Below, one piece after another: positions 28,549 to 36,955 of a DNA stretch of 64,000 nt; the stretch's first letter is position 1, and each line of letters opens with the position of its first letter. Origin of the DNA: Pseudomonadota bacterium. Its GTDB lineage: Bacteria; Desulfobacterota; Desulfobulbia; Desulfobulbales; Desulfocapsaceae. A program made the translations under genes and the position numbers. The notes below the pieces were generated by a model. That model did no database searches. It was not told the DNA's origin and saw only the letters and a list, made by a program, of their open reading frames with translations. The DNA is taken from contig JAHIUA010000023.1 of assembly GCA_018817385.1 (NCBI GenBank), forward strand, positions 62,001-126,000, read 5' to 3'.

Positions 28549-29182
28549 TTCTATTCTCGCTGTCTGTTTCCGTGGGCTTTACCTCAAACTCAAAAACCCT
28601 CATTTTATCTTGTTCCTGAACCACAACAGAGGGAACCGTTGCAAGTTGCAGACGGATGGCAATATCCTTAGTCAGGTAAAATACTGGCCGTTGTAGTTGT
28701 GAAATCAGATCGTAAGCGGAGCCATCAGTAATCAGCAGCATGGCCTGGTGGTTTTCGTAGTAGGGCGATTCCTCAAACCAGCGTAACTGTTCTCGGTCAT
28801 TGCCATTAAGAATCACCAAGCCACGCCGAAATGTCACATAATCCAAAGGATTGAATGTGAAACCTTTTGGGTATATTATTTTGCCGTCAGCATCGAGAAG
28901 ATCAGCAGGCAAGGTGTAGGTCATATCTACAATTTTCTGATTGTTTTTCGTTGCGTTAGGTAATTCATGCAAATCAGCTGGTTTGTAATCCCGGAGCCTG
29001 TTGCGCAGCATTGCTGAATTTACTCGTTCCTGATTTGCCATTTTTTGTTTCATTTCAAGGATGATATCAGGTTCTACGATGGGATACGTTTTTCCAACCA
29101 CACCAAGATCCTTAGTAATTGTTGCCTGGGCAGAAGACGCCACAAGACAGACAAACAGGAGTGTGCAAAGTTTACAGTTCAC
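28535..29182 (-). CDS. traW: Conjugal transfer protein TraW
   Basis: This 215-residue periplasmic protein has a signal peptide (1-20) followed by the TraW hallmark segment KDLGVVGKTYPIVEPDI. The C-terminal half ends in a thioredoxin-like VPSVVVQE stretch. It overlaps traC by 11 nt and is part of the TraU-TraW-TrbC pilus-assembly group. Confidence 0.93.
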   Translation of the reverse strand: MNCKLCTLLFVCLVASSAQATITKDLGVVGKTYPIVEPDIILEMKQKMANQERVNSAMLRNRLRDYKPADLHELPNATKNNQKIVDMTYTLPADLLDADGKIIYPKGFTFNPLDYVTFRRGLVILNGNDREQLRWFEESPYYENHQAMLLITDGSAYDLISQLQRPVFYLTKDIAIRLQLATVPSVVVQEQDKMRVFEFEVKPTETDSENRNAPE

Positions 29183-31715
29183 CCTGTTCCCTCAAAATGA
29201 CCATTTCCTGTATGGCTTCATGGTAGGTTTTTCCCTGATTCACCATCCCCTCAATCCTCGCAATTTCACCGGCTTTGGAGGTGTAGATAAAATAGGCGTA
29301 GTCGTTCACAACCAATCGTGCGACACCCACTCCAAACGGTGTGTCGAAGAATATTTCTGAATATTGGGGAGGATTGGACTTAACGGATTTAAGTAGCTTC
29401 ATGGTAAAATCGTCATAATCAATCAGCCCTTTTTTGTTTGCCTGATCAAAATCTGATGATTCCAGAAGTATTTTAAATGCTGAGTTACTGTTGATGACAT
29501 TGCCAACTTCACCAAAGTTTTCCAGATCAATCAGCGATTGGGTAATCACCATAAAACTGCCGTTATACTTTCTGGCTCGACGGTAGCCTTCGTTTACAAC
29601 CGGTGCCAGCATGGCTGCTTTATCTAAGAATTGCCAGGCCTCGTCAAAGATGATTAAACGGGGACGTGAACGATCTGAAAGGTAAAGATCCTGAGTGACG
29701 GCATTGATAATCAGCAAAGTAACCACCCGATACAAATCAGGCTGAACTTTCAAATTTTCCAGCTCCAACACAACAAATTCATCATTTCGAATATCAAAGC
29801 TACTGGGGCCGACAAAGAACTTGCCGTAGAAACCATGGGATGTGAATTCACGGATATTGAATGCCAGTTTCCTGGCCGTTTCGATGAGTTTTTTGTTGTC
29901 CGCCATCTCTGTCAAATTGGCATTAGGGACATTGGGAAACTGCATGAGGAAATCATAAACAGAATCAGAATCTGCTTGTTGCCCTTTTTGCTGCCATGCC
30001 CAGCGGACTGCATTACGAACAAGGTTCATCTCTGTGTCGTCACACTTGTCATTATCAGAATTGGCGTAAGCCATCTGGGCAAATACGGCGGCCACACTTT
30101 TCAGTTCTTCTTCAGGCTCTAAGATATTTGAGAAAGGATTAAGACAGATATCAGTGCCAGGAGCGAAATCCAGGTATTTGGCACCAAGCATATTGGCTAT
30201 TTTTTTGTATGATCCACCAATATCAATAATCCGCACAATGGATTTGCAGGAATAGTAGTTAAAGGCGATGAAGTTAACCAGAAAGGATTTGCCGGAGCCT
30301 GAGGTGGCACAGCAGAATACATTTTGATTGGCAGCTCCTGAATCAAAAAAATCCAAGGAAACAAGCTGTCCTTTTCTTCCGGTGAATATCAGCTTGGGAT
30401 CAGTTCCGGATCCTGCAAAATCAGCCTGTACCGGGAGTAGTGGTGTAATTGATGGAACAGGTGCTGTGAAATCCCTTTCTAGATTTTCTATATTTTTTCC
30501 TGCTGTGTATAGGCAGAAGGGGAGGGATGACAAAAAGAGGATCTTCTGTATCATATCATCCTGCTGCATAACATAGCCCTGATTCTCCCATAATCTTCTG
30601 ACTCTTGTGCAGGAATCTTTGGCTTTTTCCAGATCCTTATTCCATACCCAGAACACAGGGATAATTTTGACGAACTTTACTCCACGCTCAAGATCATCTG
30701 TGGCCTGAAGATATTCTCCCTGTTTACGTCTGAGTAGTGGAGACAATGATCCCACTGCATGTTGATTTAAGGTCAGATTGCATTTGGAATGGATCTTCAT
30801 TTCGAGCCCTCTCTCAAAAACGATATTGAAAGTGTACAAAAAGTCCGTCTTGATCTGTTCGGCATCGGAGACTACACCCCATATACCTCCAAACAGGGAG
30901 TTAGTTTGCAGAGGGTCAATCTCACGCGGAATATTTTTGGGTGTTGTGCAGCAGAAGAAATTATCACCAATATGCATGTGATCTTTTTCTTCCTTGATGA
31001 CAGTATCGCTGTTTATGATCTGCTTGCGGATAGGAATTTCAGGGCTATAGGTATTGAAATTATGCTCAGGATATTCATCTGGATAATGATTGAACAGACG
31101 GCGAGTCCATTCCAATAAATCCTCCGGCTGTAAATGTCTTGGATAAAGCAATGCGGCCTTCAATGTTTCCGTCATTTGCCGCTTGATGTCCAGCAAAGTA
31201 GCTGTCTTTCCAGTATCTGTGAATTCTTCTACCGTTGGTAAGTCAGGGCTGCCACCTGGCATAGCTACCGCAACAAATAGTCGAAAATTACGAACGGGAA
31301 TATTGCTGCAGGATTTCAGACCATTCTTTCCCTTACTCAAGAATTCGATGACTTCATCGGTATTTGAAAGAACAATCGGATCTTTTCTGGTTCTGCTTGC
31401 GCGATACCGCTCAAGGGTCGGCTCGATATGAGAATCCGCATGGAAAATAAGCTGAACGACGCTATCTTTTGGCAAGCCTGCCCTAAATAATCCTTCCAGG
31501 GCAGTGATCGTTTTAGGGCCGGCATAAATAACAGGTACGCACTCCCACAGCATGCCTAAGCTGTCATCCTGATTTAGATAGATTTCCAGATTCGGATCAT
31601 AGGCCAGATAATTGAGAAATGAAGAGAATGAATCTCGTCTGGTCATTTTCTCAAGGTCTGAATATTTTAGATATTCTCCAGATCCAAACATGTTATGCAA
31701 ACATTGACTGAACAT
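29172..31715 (-). CDS. traC: TraC (VirB4-family) type IV secretion ATPase
   Basis: This 847-residue cytoplasmic ATPase drives pilus assembly. Walker A TSGSGKSF lies near residue 470, Walker B LIIFDEAWQ near 693 and a VITQS motif near 720. The N-terminal half matches the TraC_F layout. It is 3 nt downstream of traV. Length and motif order are normal. Confidence 0.96.
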   Translation of the reverse strand: MFSQCLHNMFGSGEYLKYSDLEKMTRRDSFSSFLNYLAYDPNLEIYLNQDDSLGMLWECVPVIYAGPKTITALEGLFRAGLPKDSVVQLIFHADSHIEPTLERYRASRTRKDPIVLSNTDEVIEFLSKGKNGLKSCSNIPVRNFRLFVAVAMPGGSPDLPTVEEFTDTGKTATLLDIKRQMTETLKAALLYPRHLQPEDLLEWTRRLFNHYPDEYPEHNFNTYSPEIPIRKQIINSDTVIKEEKDHMHIGDNFFCCTTPKNIPREIDPLQTNSLFGGIWGVVSDAEQIKTDFLYTFNIVFERGLEMKIHSKCNLTLNQHAVGSLSPLLRRKQGEYLQATDDLERGVKFVKIIPVFWVWNKDLEKAKDSCTRVRRLWENQGYVMQQDDMIQKILFLSSLPFCLYTAGKNIENLERDFTAPVPSITPLLPVQADFAGSGTDPKLIFTGRKGQLVSLDFFDSGAANQNVFCCATSGSGKSFLVNFIAFNYYSCKSIVRIIDIGGSYKKIANMLGAKYLDFAPGTDICLNPFSNILEPEEELKSVAAVFAQMAYANSDNDKCDDTEMNLVRNAVRWAWQQKGQQADSDSVYDFLMQFPNVPNANLTEMADNKKLIETARKLAFNIREFTSHGFYGKFFVGPSSFDIRNDEFVVLELENLKVQPDLYRVVTLLIINAVTQDLYLSDRSRPRLIIFDEAWQFLDKAAMLAPVVNEGYRRARKYNGSFMVITQSLIDLENFGEVGNVINSNSAFKILLESSDFDQANKKGLIDYDDFTMKLLKSVKSNPPQYSEIFFDTPFGVGVARLVVNDYAYFIYTSKAGEIARIEGMVNQGKTYHEAIQEMVILREQGEL

Positions 31716-31718
31716 GTG

Positions 31719-32144
31719 CTATTTCTCGTTTAAATCTGTGAGGATCCACTTCGAATCTTCTATTTTTAGATAGACATAACGGGTCATGAACAGCTCGTCG
31801 TCTTCGCCTTTATATGGAAGGAGAAGAACCCGAAGAATCTTTGGCGGTTGCAGCATGGGTTTTTCAGGTTCTTCCAAAAGATCCGTCAGTACTTTGTAGC
31901 GGTTGTCCTGGATGGCTTGTTTATTTTCATCAATTACATCCTGCTCAGTACTTGATTCTGGCTCAGGATATCTGGCTTTTTTATACGCCGTTGGAGTATC
32001 AATGCATTCGCCAGTATCATCTTTTGCTTTGCATTTGAAATTCTCTTCGTATGGATTGATTGCATCCTGCAAGGGAGCACAGGCCTGAAACAGCAGAAGA
32101 AAAACAATACAGCTATGTTGCAAGATTTTGGTATGTGTTTGCAC
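31719..32144 (-). CDS. traV: TraV-like outer-membrane lipoprotein
   Basis: This 141-residue lipoprotein has the lipobox LLFQAC, with the lipidated cysteine near residue 22. The conserved segment NPYEENFKCKAKDDTGECIDTP is that of TraV, which anchors the TraB/TraK core complex in the outer membrane. In F-type operons traV normally follows traB; here 23.9 kb of cargo separates them, so traV is the first gene of the downstream transfer block and needs its own promoter or read-through. Confidence 0.85.
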   Translation of the reverse strand: MQTHTKILQHSCIVFLLLFQACAPLQDAINPYEENFKCKAKDDTGECIDTPTAYKKARYPEPESSTEQDVIDENKQAIQDNRYKVLTDLLEEPEKPMLQPPKILRVLLLPYKGEDDELFMTRYVYLKIEDSKWILTDLNEK

Positions 32145-32436
32145 TGACTATTTCCCGAAAGGTAAAAGTTCGTCTTGATGATTGTTCTACTTTCTTTTTC
32201 GGAGGGGATGACCTGAGATTATTAATGAGGGGCAGGGAGACACACATTGACCATCCATGCCCTACGTCAGAAATGGGCGGTTAATCTTGTTATTCTGAAA
32301 GGAAAAATAGAAGATCAACTAACTACAATTACAGATAGTTATGTTACATCCTACTGGATGTGATATAGGTTGTCTGGGTAGTTAGTTTACTCGCTGTGAA
32401 AGCGATTAATATGTTATTACGTATATAGTGGAAATA
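32145..32436. other. Intergenic segment with inverted repeats upstream of traV
   Basis: No gene seen. It contains a 10-bp inverted repeat AACTAACTAC / GTAGTTAGTT (32317-32326 and 32378-32387) enclosing a perfect hairpin ACATCC-TACT-GGATGT (32345-32360). This may be regulatory for traV or the end of the cargo insertion. Confidence 0.4.
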
Positions 32437-32710
32437 GTGCGCCACGAGGCTGCACGAAAGATGAGGGTAGGTCCCTCGAAGTCCGCTTGCAGGAGCAGGC
32501 TTCAAACCACCTTAAGCTGCTGCGGTAAAGAGCCGTGGTGGTGAGCGTTAAGGAAAAGGCCCGACAAGATTGGGTCAGGTATGGATCATGGAGACGAGTA
32601 ACAACGAACCACTGATGAGGTGTCGAAACTATAAGGTCCCCTGGATTTGGCAACATAGCAATTCACGGCAAACAGGGATGTATCAGGCCTTATCAGCAAG
32701 TGATTGGTAT
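32437..32710 (+). other. 5' fragment of a group II intron
   Basis: The segment begins with the canonical group II 5' end GTGCGCC and continues with bacterial domain I features (a GTAGGTCCC-type stem, CTTAAGCTGCTGCGGTAAAGAGCC, GGTGAGCGTTAAGG, ACTATAAGGTCC). No reverse transcriptase gene, domain V or 3' end follows, so the intron is truncated near 32700. The 3' limit is approximate. Confidence 0.75.
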
Positions 32711-32800
32711 TGCGATGGCGGTTTTAATTAAGTAACCAAGGTACTGTTCAACAAAAAGAGTTTGTAGGAATAGTCTGGAGAAATAAGAAAAGCAATTTTT

Positions 32801-33883
32801 CTATTTGTGCTCAAGCTGTAGTAAAGTAACAGTAATGCCAAATCTTGGGTCAAGCATTGACTCTTCGACCACCTTGATCCCTGCAGGAATGTCTTTAAAC
32901 CAAATGCTTCCTTCAACAACGCCGCTCCTTGATTCTTTTGACGTAGGAGGATCTACGATAAAAGAATACGCTATTGACCCCTCTGTTACATCATCAACAA
33001 GTTTGTAAGGGAAACCTTTATCATAAGTTCTGGTGAAAGCTGTTTTGTCTGATGTGATGTATACGGCTCTTGAGCCATAGTGTTCTGAATATTTATGCGC
33101 AAGGGCTGTCATAGAACATCTATATTTTTCGCGTGCAAATTTTTCAAATATTTCAATAGAAGGATCTATTTTCTTGAAATCGTTTTTTACTAGCAATCCA
33201 GGCAACATTAATTCTCCTGCGAATTGTCTAGCTTCTATCTCAAGTTTATCTTCATTATCCAGAGACCTTTTGTCCTCCGATCTATAAAAAGTATGCTTTA
33301 AATGCCAAGGTATTAGCAAATGACCTAACATGATAGCGACTGTAAATTTTTCTCTTTCTTGATGGGGATTGTTGGAATCTAATAATATAAGTGGAGTGTC
33401 AGGGTTTTTATAGAGAATGGCTTCACAGTCTTTAAGTTCCGCTCTGACAAACTTCACTCCAAAATTTTCCGCAATCTGAAAAACATCAACAGGAGTATCT
33501 TTAATATTAAGTTCTTGAATGAAAAACTGCGCATATTCAGTTGGAGATGAAAAGAAGGGGGTTTCCCTGTAATGCTTAGAGCCCGAAAGGAGAAAGATAT
33601 AATCAATAACTTTCTTTTTTTTGTCAGTGTCCAAGAAGGGAGTAATGGCGTGGAGTAATTTGTCTAATGGATCACTGCTGGTCGTGGATTCTCCGCTTAA
33701 CAAGGACTCAATTGAGGCTTGTAATTCGTGAGCGATCTTTATCATTAGGCCATATGATGGGTTTCGACTGCCACCCTCAATCTGGCTGACAAATGCTGTT
33801 GAAACCCCCACCGCACCAGCCAAAGCCGCCTGTGTTAACTTCTGGGCCTTTCTTTTTTTCGCAATCCTTTTGCCAATTGTCAT
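32801..33883 (-). CDS. XRE regulator fused to ImmA/IrrE-like domain with degenerate zinc site
   Basis: This 360-residue protein has an N-terminal XRE helix-turn-helix (about 5-60) and an ImmA/IrrE-type peptidase-like domain (about 120-260). The family's HELGH motif is replaced by IMLGH (184-188), so the first zinc histidine and the catalytic glutamate are gone; the downstream EARQFAGELMLP helix is retained. It is divergent from the DUF2188/E2-E1/JAB operon and shares a 216-bp intergenic region rich in operator-like repeats. A sensor-repressor without proteolysis is the simplest reading. The ribosome-binding site is GAGGGAGGG. Confidence 0.85.
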   Translation of the reverse strand: MTIGKRIAKKRKAQKLTQAALAGAVGVSTAFVSQIEGGSRNPSYGLMIKIAHELQASIESLLSGESTTSSDPLDKLLHAITPFLDTDKKKKVIDYIFLLSGSKHYRETPFFSSPTEYAQFFIQELNIKDTPVDVFQIAENFGVKFVRAELKDCEAILYKNPDTPLILLDSNNPHQEREKFTVAIMLGHLLIPWHLKHTFYRSEDKRSLDNEDKLEIEARQFAGELMLPGLLVKNDFKKIDPSIEIFEKFAREKYRCSMTALAHKYSEHYGSRAVYITSDKTAFTRTYDKGFPYKLVDDVTEGSIAYSFIVDPPTSKESRSGVVEGSIWFKDIPAGIKVVEESMLDPRFGITVTLLQLEHK

Positions 33884-33987
33884 TATTGTCCCTCCCTCTC
33901 AATTCTAAGAGTCGATCTTTTATCATATTTTTAATGGCTTGTAGAGAATTTTTCTCGGGAACACTTTTTTTTCCTTAAATCACATCC

Positions 33988-34063
33988 ATATTAACTGTAC
34001 GTTAATATTTTACATAGCGCAATGTTAATATGTGTTGACTTGCGCACGGTACTACCGTATACA
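33988..34063 (+). promoter_or_regulatory. Promoter and operators of the DUF2188/E2-E1/JAB operon
   Basis: TTGACT (34035-34040) and TATACA (34058-34063) are spaced by 17 nt. The spacer holds the inverted repeat ACGGT-ACT-ACCGT (34046-34058). Further upstream is a perfect repeat ATATTAAC-TGTAC-GTTAATAT (33988-34008), and a further GTTAATAT half-site at 34024-34031, 23 bp from the first. These are good candidate binding sites for the divergent XRE protein. Confidence 0.6.
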
Positions 34064-34099
34064 TACTGATAAGAGAAACGTAATAATAAGGAGACCGAT

Positions 34100-34333
34100 G
34101 TGAAAAGAAAAGAGCATCATGTGGTGCCCAATTCGAAAGGTGGGTGGGATGTGAGAAGGAACGGAGCAGAGAGAGCGTCGATCCATACTGACATAAAACA
34201 GTACGCCATCGATCGCGGGCGAGTGGTTAGCCGGAATCAGGGGACAGAGTTCATAATTCATAATCATGATGGAAGAATCTCAAATTCTGATAGTCATGGT
34301 AATGATCCTTGTCCTCCTAGAGACAAAAAATAA
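34100..34333 (+). CDS. DUF2188 mini-protein (E2-E1-linked copy)
   Basis: This 77-residue basic protein has DUF2188 features: HHVVPNSKGGWDVRRNG at the N-terminus and a C-terminal DGRISNSDSHGNDPCPPRD tail. The start is GTG at 34100 with AAGGAG 6 nt upstream; an overlapping ATG at 34098 runs straight into a stop. It is the same length as the CBASS-linked copy at 16387-16620 and shares its GNDPCPP end. First gene of a four-gene operon. Function unknown. Confidence 0.75.
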   Translation: MKRKEHHVVPNSKGGWDVRRNGAERASIHTDIKQYAIDRGRVVSRNQGTEFIIHNHDGRISNSDSHGNDPCPPRDKK

Positions 34334-34350
34334 AAACATGGAGAGTTAAA

Positions 34351-34521
34351 ATGTCACAAGACAACAACAATTCTGAAAATCATGCTAGCCCTGCTACACC
34401 AGCAAACCCTAATTGTCCCAGTCAGCCAGCCACCCCGGCAACTCCTGCAGGGCCTCCGCCAAACCCAGGTAATCGTCCACCAAATCCACCAAATCCCGGC
34501 GGTGGTAGGCAGGTTGGGTAA
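34351..34521 (+). CDS. 56-residue Pro/Asn/Ala-rich peptide ending in Gly
   Basis: ATG 34351 to TAA 34519-34521, with a GGAG-type ribosome-binding site (GGAGAG) upstream. The stop overlaps the E2-E1 start by one base (TAATG), so translation is coupled. The peptide is low-complexity: about a third proline, many Asn, one Cys, and a C-terminus GGGRQVG. It is predicted disordered and has no beta-grasp fold. Its place directly before an E1/E2 enzyme and JAB peptidase, together with the C-terminal glycine, suggests it may be the modifier or the target of that enzyme. This is inference. Confidence 0.7.
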   Translation: MSQDNNNSENHASPATPANPNCPSQPATPATPAGPPPNPGNRPPNPPNPGGGRQVG

Positions 34522-36305
34522 TGGTCTGGTGGAATAGATACCCAGAGGAGCTGGAACGTGAAATCCATGCACTTGAAGTTGCGGGTATGCAACCGCAAAA
34601 GAATGAGGCGAAGTTTAAAGAGGGTAAAGCGGAAATAGGCATCCGTTTGAAGGTCCTGGGTAGTGAGAGAGATGCTTCTATTGTCTACCCGGACTTATAT
34701 CCCTACTTCAGACCGACCCTTTTTGTCCCTGGTTTGGGAACAACTCTACGTCATTACAATCCACACGTTGGCGAAGTCTGTCTTTTGCAGCGAGGTACCC
34801 AATATTGGTTGCCAGAAATGACTGCAGCGGGGCATATAGGTGAAATGTTGCCACATTGGGAACAAGCTGCTGTTAGACATTATGAAGATTCTCGCCTGGC
34901 AGTAGAGGATGAGCAAGCTGAACCTGCTACATCCTATTACCCTACAGAAAAAACTCAATCCGTGATGTTGGATAGTTCATGGCGCCTGCCAAAGGCGATC
35001 AGTTCTGGCCACATCAAAATTGTTTTTCCTAAAGGACATAAGAGCATCACTCAAGGAGAGTCTTTTGCTGCCTGGGTGACTGAGATTATTGGGGATGACA
35101 AGAAAGTCATTGAAGGAGTAAGTTTTACAAAACCCATTAAGAGGTGGGTAAGGGCACAAGGATATACAGAGTGTAAGTATCCGTGGTTAAGGCTCGAAGC
35201 CCCGCCGATTTGCAGTACCTTACAGGAACTTATTGAGAAGTTGGTATCTTCAGATCCTAAGGTCAAAAGACATATTAATCATCAACGATCCTTAAGTAAA
35301 AATGGACTTTATGGGTTCTGTTTCCCAGAGGAAGCTCCTGGAGGAGGACTACGAGACGGTTGGTTGTTCCTTGCTTATCATTGTAATAAAGGAACAAAAC
35401 GGAGAGGAGGGTCACCAGTGTCAGGTTCATATTTCTGGCTTGTTGGGCCAGATTATGCTGGGGAAAAGGACCTGTTTGAGCGAGTGCCTGAGTTACACCC
35501 TCTTCGTGACAAGACTGTTGCAATTATAGGGCTTGGGTGTGTTGGTGCGCCAAGTGCGTTGGCATTTGCACGTGCAGGAATTCGAGAACTGAGGTTGCTA
35601 GATGGTGACAGTGTTACCGCTGGAACGACCTGCCGCTGGCCTCAAGGCCTAGCTTCTGCAGGCGCAGGAAAAGTCAGAGAATTGGCCAGATATATTTCTC
35701 AAAATCACCCCTTAACGAAAATTGGAACAGGCCACTATCCATACGGTAGCAAAAAAGACTGTATGGTAAGACTCGGCGATACCAGCAGTGACTACGATCA
35801 ATGGGACTGCCTTGAAAAATGGCTTGAAGATGTTGATCTCGTTTACGATGCGACAGCAGAACAAGGTATAAATCTTCTACTCAACGACATGGTAATTGCA
35901 AGAGGAATCCCATATGTAACCGTGTCTTCGCGTGCTGGGGGCTGGGGTGGAAATGTGGTGAGGGTTAGACCGAATAGTGACAAAGGATGCTATCATTGCT
36001 ACCTATATTCTCTTCAGGATGAACAAATCGCACAACCGTCATACGATCCTTGTGGTGATGGCTTGCAGCCAGTTGGGTGCGGGGATATAACTTTTAAAGC
36101 TGCTGGTTTTGATGTGGAAGAAGTTGCTTTAGCCGGTGTGAGGATGGCTGTTTCAACACTTACTGAAGGGGCTACTAGTGGTTACCCACCGATTGTACAC
36201 GACGTAGCTGTTCTCTCTTTACGAAAAGATGGAATGGCAATATTTCCCGAATGGCAAAGTTTTCATCTTTCAAAACATCCCAACTGTGGGATATGCAATC
36301 GATGA
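34521..36305 (+). CDS. E2-E1 (ThiF) fusion enzyme, Cap2/BilB-C-like
   Basis: This 594-residue ubiquitin-like conjugation enzyme has an N-terminal E2-like domain (about 1-140) whose presumptive catalytic cysteine is C87 in HYNPHVGEVCLL. A central region of about 150-320 is not recognised. A C-terminal E1/ThiF adenylation domain follows: GLGCVGA (337-343), LLDGD (359-363) and TTCRW. CxxC pairs C490/C493 and C589/C592 look like the zinc site, and C511 or C520 could be the E1 thioester cysteine. CBASS Cap2 has the same E2-then-E1 order, but no CD-NTase is adjacent. It overlaps the JAB gene by 4 nt. Confidence 0.85.
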   Translation: MVWWNRYPEELEREIHALEVAGMQPQKNEAKFKEGKAEIGIRLKVLGSERDASIVYPDLYPYFRPTLFVPGLGTTLRHYNPHVGEVCLLQRGTQYWLPEMTAAGHIGEMLPHWEQAAVRHYEDSRLAVEDEQAEPATSYYPTEKTQSVMLDSSWRLPKAISSGHIKIVFPKGHKSITQGESFAAWVTEIIGDDKKVIEGVSFTKPIKRWVRAQGYTECKYPWLRLEAPPICSTLQELIEKLVSSDPKVKRHINHQRSLSKNGLYGFCFPEEAPGGGLRDGWLFLAYHCNKGTKRRGGSPVSGSYFWLVGPDYAGEKDLFERVPELHPLRDKTVAIIGLGCVGAPSALAFARAGIRELRLLDGDSVTAGTTCRWPQGLASAGAGKVRELARYISQNHPLTKIGTGHYPYGSKKDCMVRLGDTSSDYDQWDCLEKWLEDVDLVYDATAEQGINLLLNDMVIARGIPYVTVSSRAGGWGGNVVRVRPNSDKGCYHCYLYSLQDEQIAQPSYDPCGDGLQPVGCGDITFKAAGFDVEEVALAGVRMAVSTLTEGATSGYPPIVHDVAVLSLRKDGMAIFPEWQSFHLSKHPNCGICNR

Positions 36306-36754
36306 AACAAGCTTGGATCTTAAGTGGTGTGCTTGATCAGATTCGAAATGAAGCGGAGAGTAAGACCCCTCTTGAGACTGGGGGGCTTTTGCTTGGGTAC
36401 TGGTCAGCAGACAATAACAATGTTGTAATCACCGACATGGTTGGGCCAGGCCCTTTGGCTAAACATCGAAAGTTTACATATAAGCCTGATTACAGCTTCC
36501 ATCAACAGGAGATGAAAAGAATTTTTAACGAAAATGGAGGGATGAGTACGTACTTGGGAGATTGGCATTCCCACCCTATTATGTTAGTTTTGGGAGGTAC
36601 AGATAAGGACGATTTCACCGAATGGACACCAGAGATTTGGATGATATCTCCTCAACTGAGTATTTTCCCTTGGCTTAGATGGGATTATGTTTCTCTTAAA
36701 GTAAATATGTTCGATCAATTGTGCTGTTCAAAAAAAAGTAGCCACTTTGTTTAA
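36302..36754 (+). CDS. JAB/JAMM deconjugating metallopeptidase (Cap3-like)
   Basis: This 150-residue JAB-domain protein has the start ATG 36302 in an ATGA overlap with the E2-E1 stop; a frame back to 36251 exists but is less likely. JAMM elements are E25 in LETGGLLLGY, H89 and H91 in DWHSHP, and D101 in GGTDKDD. The canonical spacing H-x7-S-x2-D is one residue short and the Ser is a Gly, so activity may be altered. In related systems the JAB enzyme trims the modifier or removes it from targets. Confidence 0.8.
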   Translation: MKQAWILSGVLDQIRNEAESKTPLETGGLLLGYWSADNNNVVITDMVGPGPLAKHRKFTYKPDYSFHQQEMKRIFNENGGMSTYLGDWHSHPIMLVLGGTDKDDFTEWTPEIWMISPQLSIFPWLRWDYVSLKVNMFDQLCCSKKSSHFV

Positions 36755-36955
36755 GGGCAACATCTCTCCTCTCAACTGGAACTGTCAATCTGGCCTTCTC
36801 AAGAATCATCTCTAGAGCAATTCAAAATCAAATCAAAAGTGGTCAGAATAACCAATGACATGTTTGCAGTAAATTTCATAAATCTTGATGAAGATGGAAA
36901 AAATAAATTATGGAATTGTTTACTCTGTGAATCTGAGCTGAATCACGATAAATGA
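36755..36955 (+). pseudogene. Continuation frame after JAB, probable remnant
   Basis: In the same frame as JAB, directly after its TAA, 66 codons stay open to a TGA at 36953 (including DMFAVNFINLDEDG and a C-terminal CLLCESELNHD). There is no ATG start until the middle. Just before the JAB stop lies an A8 tract, where a slip would change frame. It could be a broken C-terminal extension of JAB or the 3' end of a lost gene. Confidence 0.35.

Noticed and set aside
32417-32656. Minus-strand open frame of 79 codons
   Set aside because: It lies antisense within the group II intron fragment; its sequence is a typical spurious translation of intron RNA.
34351-34521. Small peptide as a classical ubiquitin-like protein
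   Set aside because: It is too short and low-complexity for a beta-grasp fold; only its position and terminal Gly suggest a modifier or target role.
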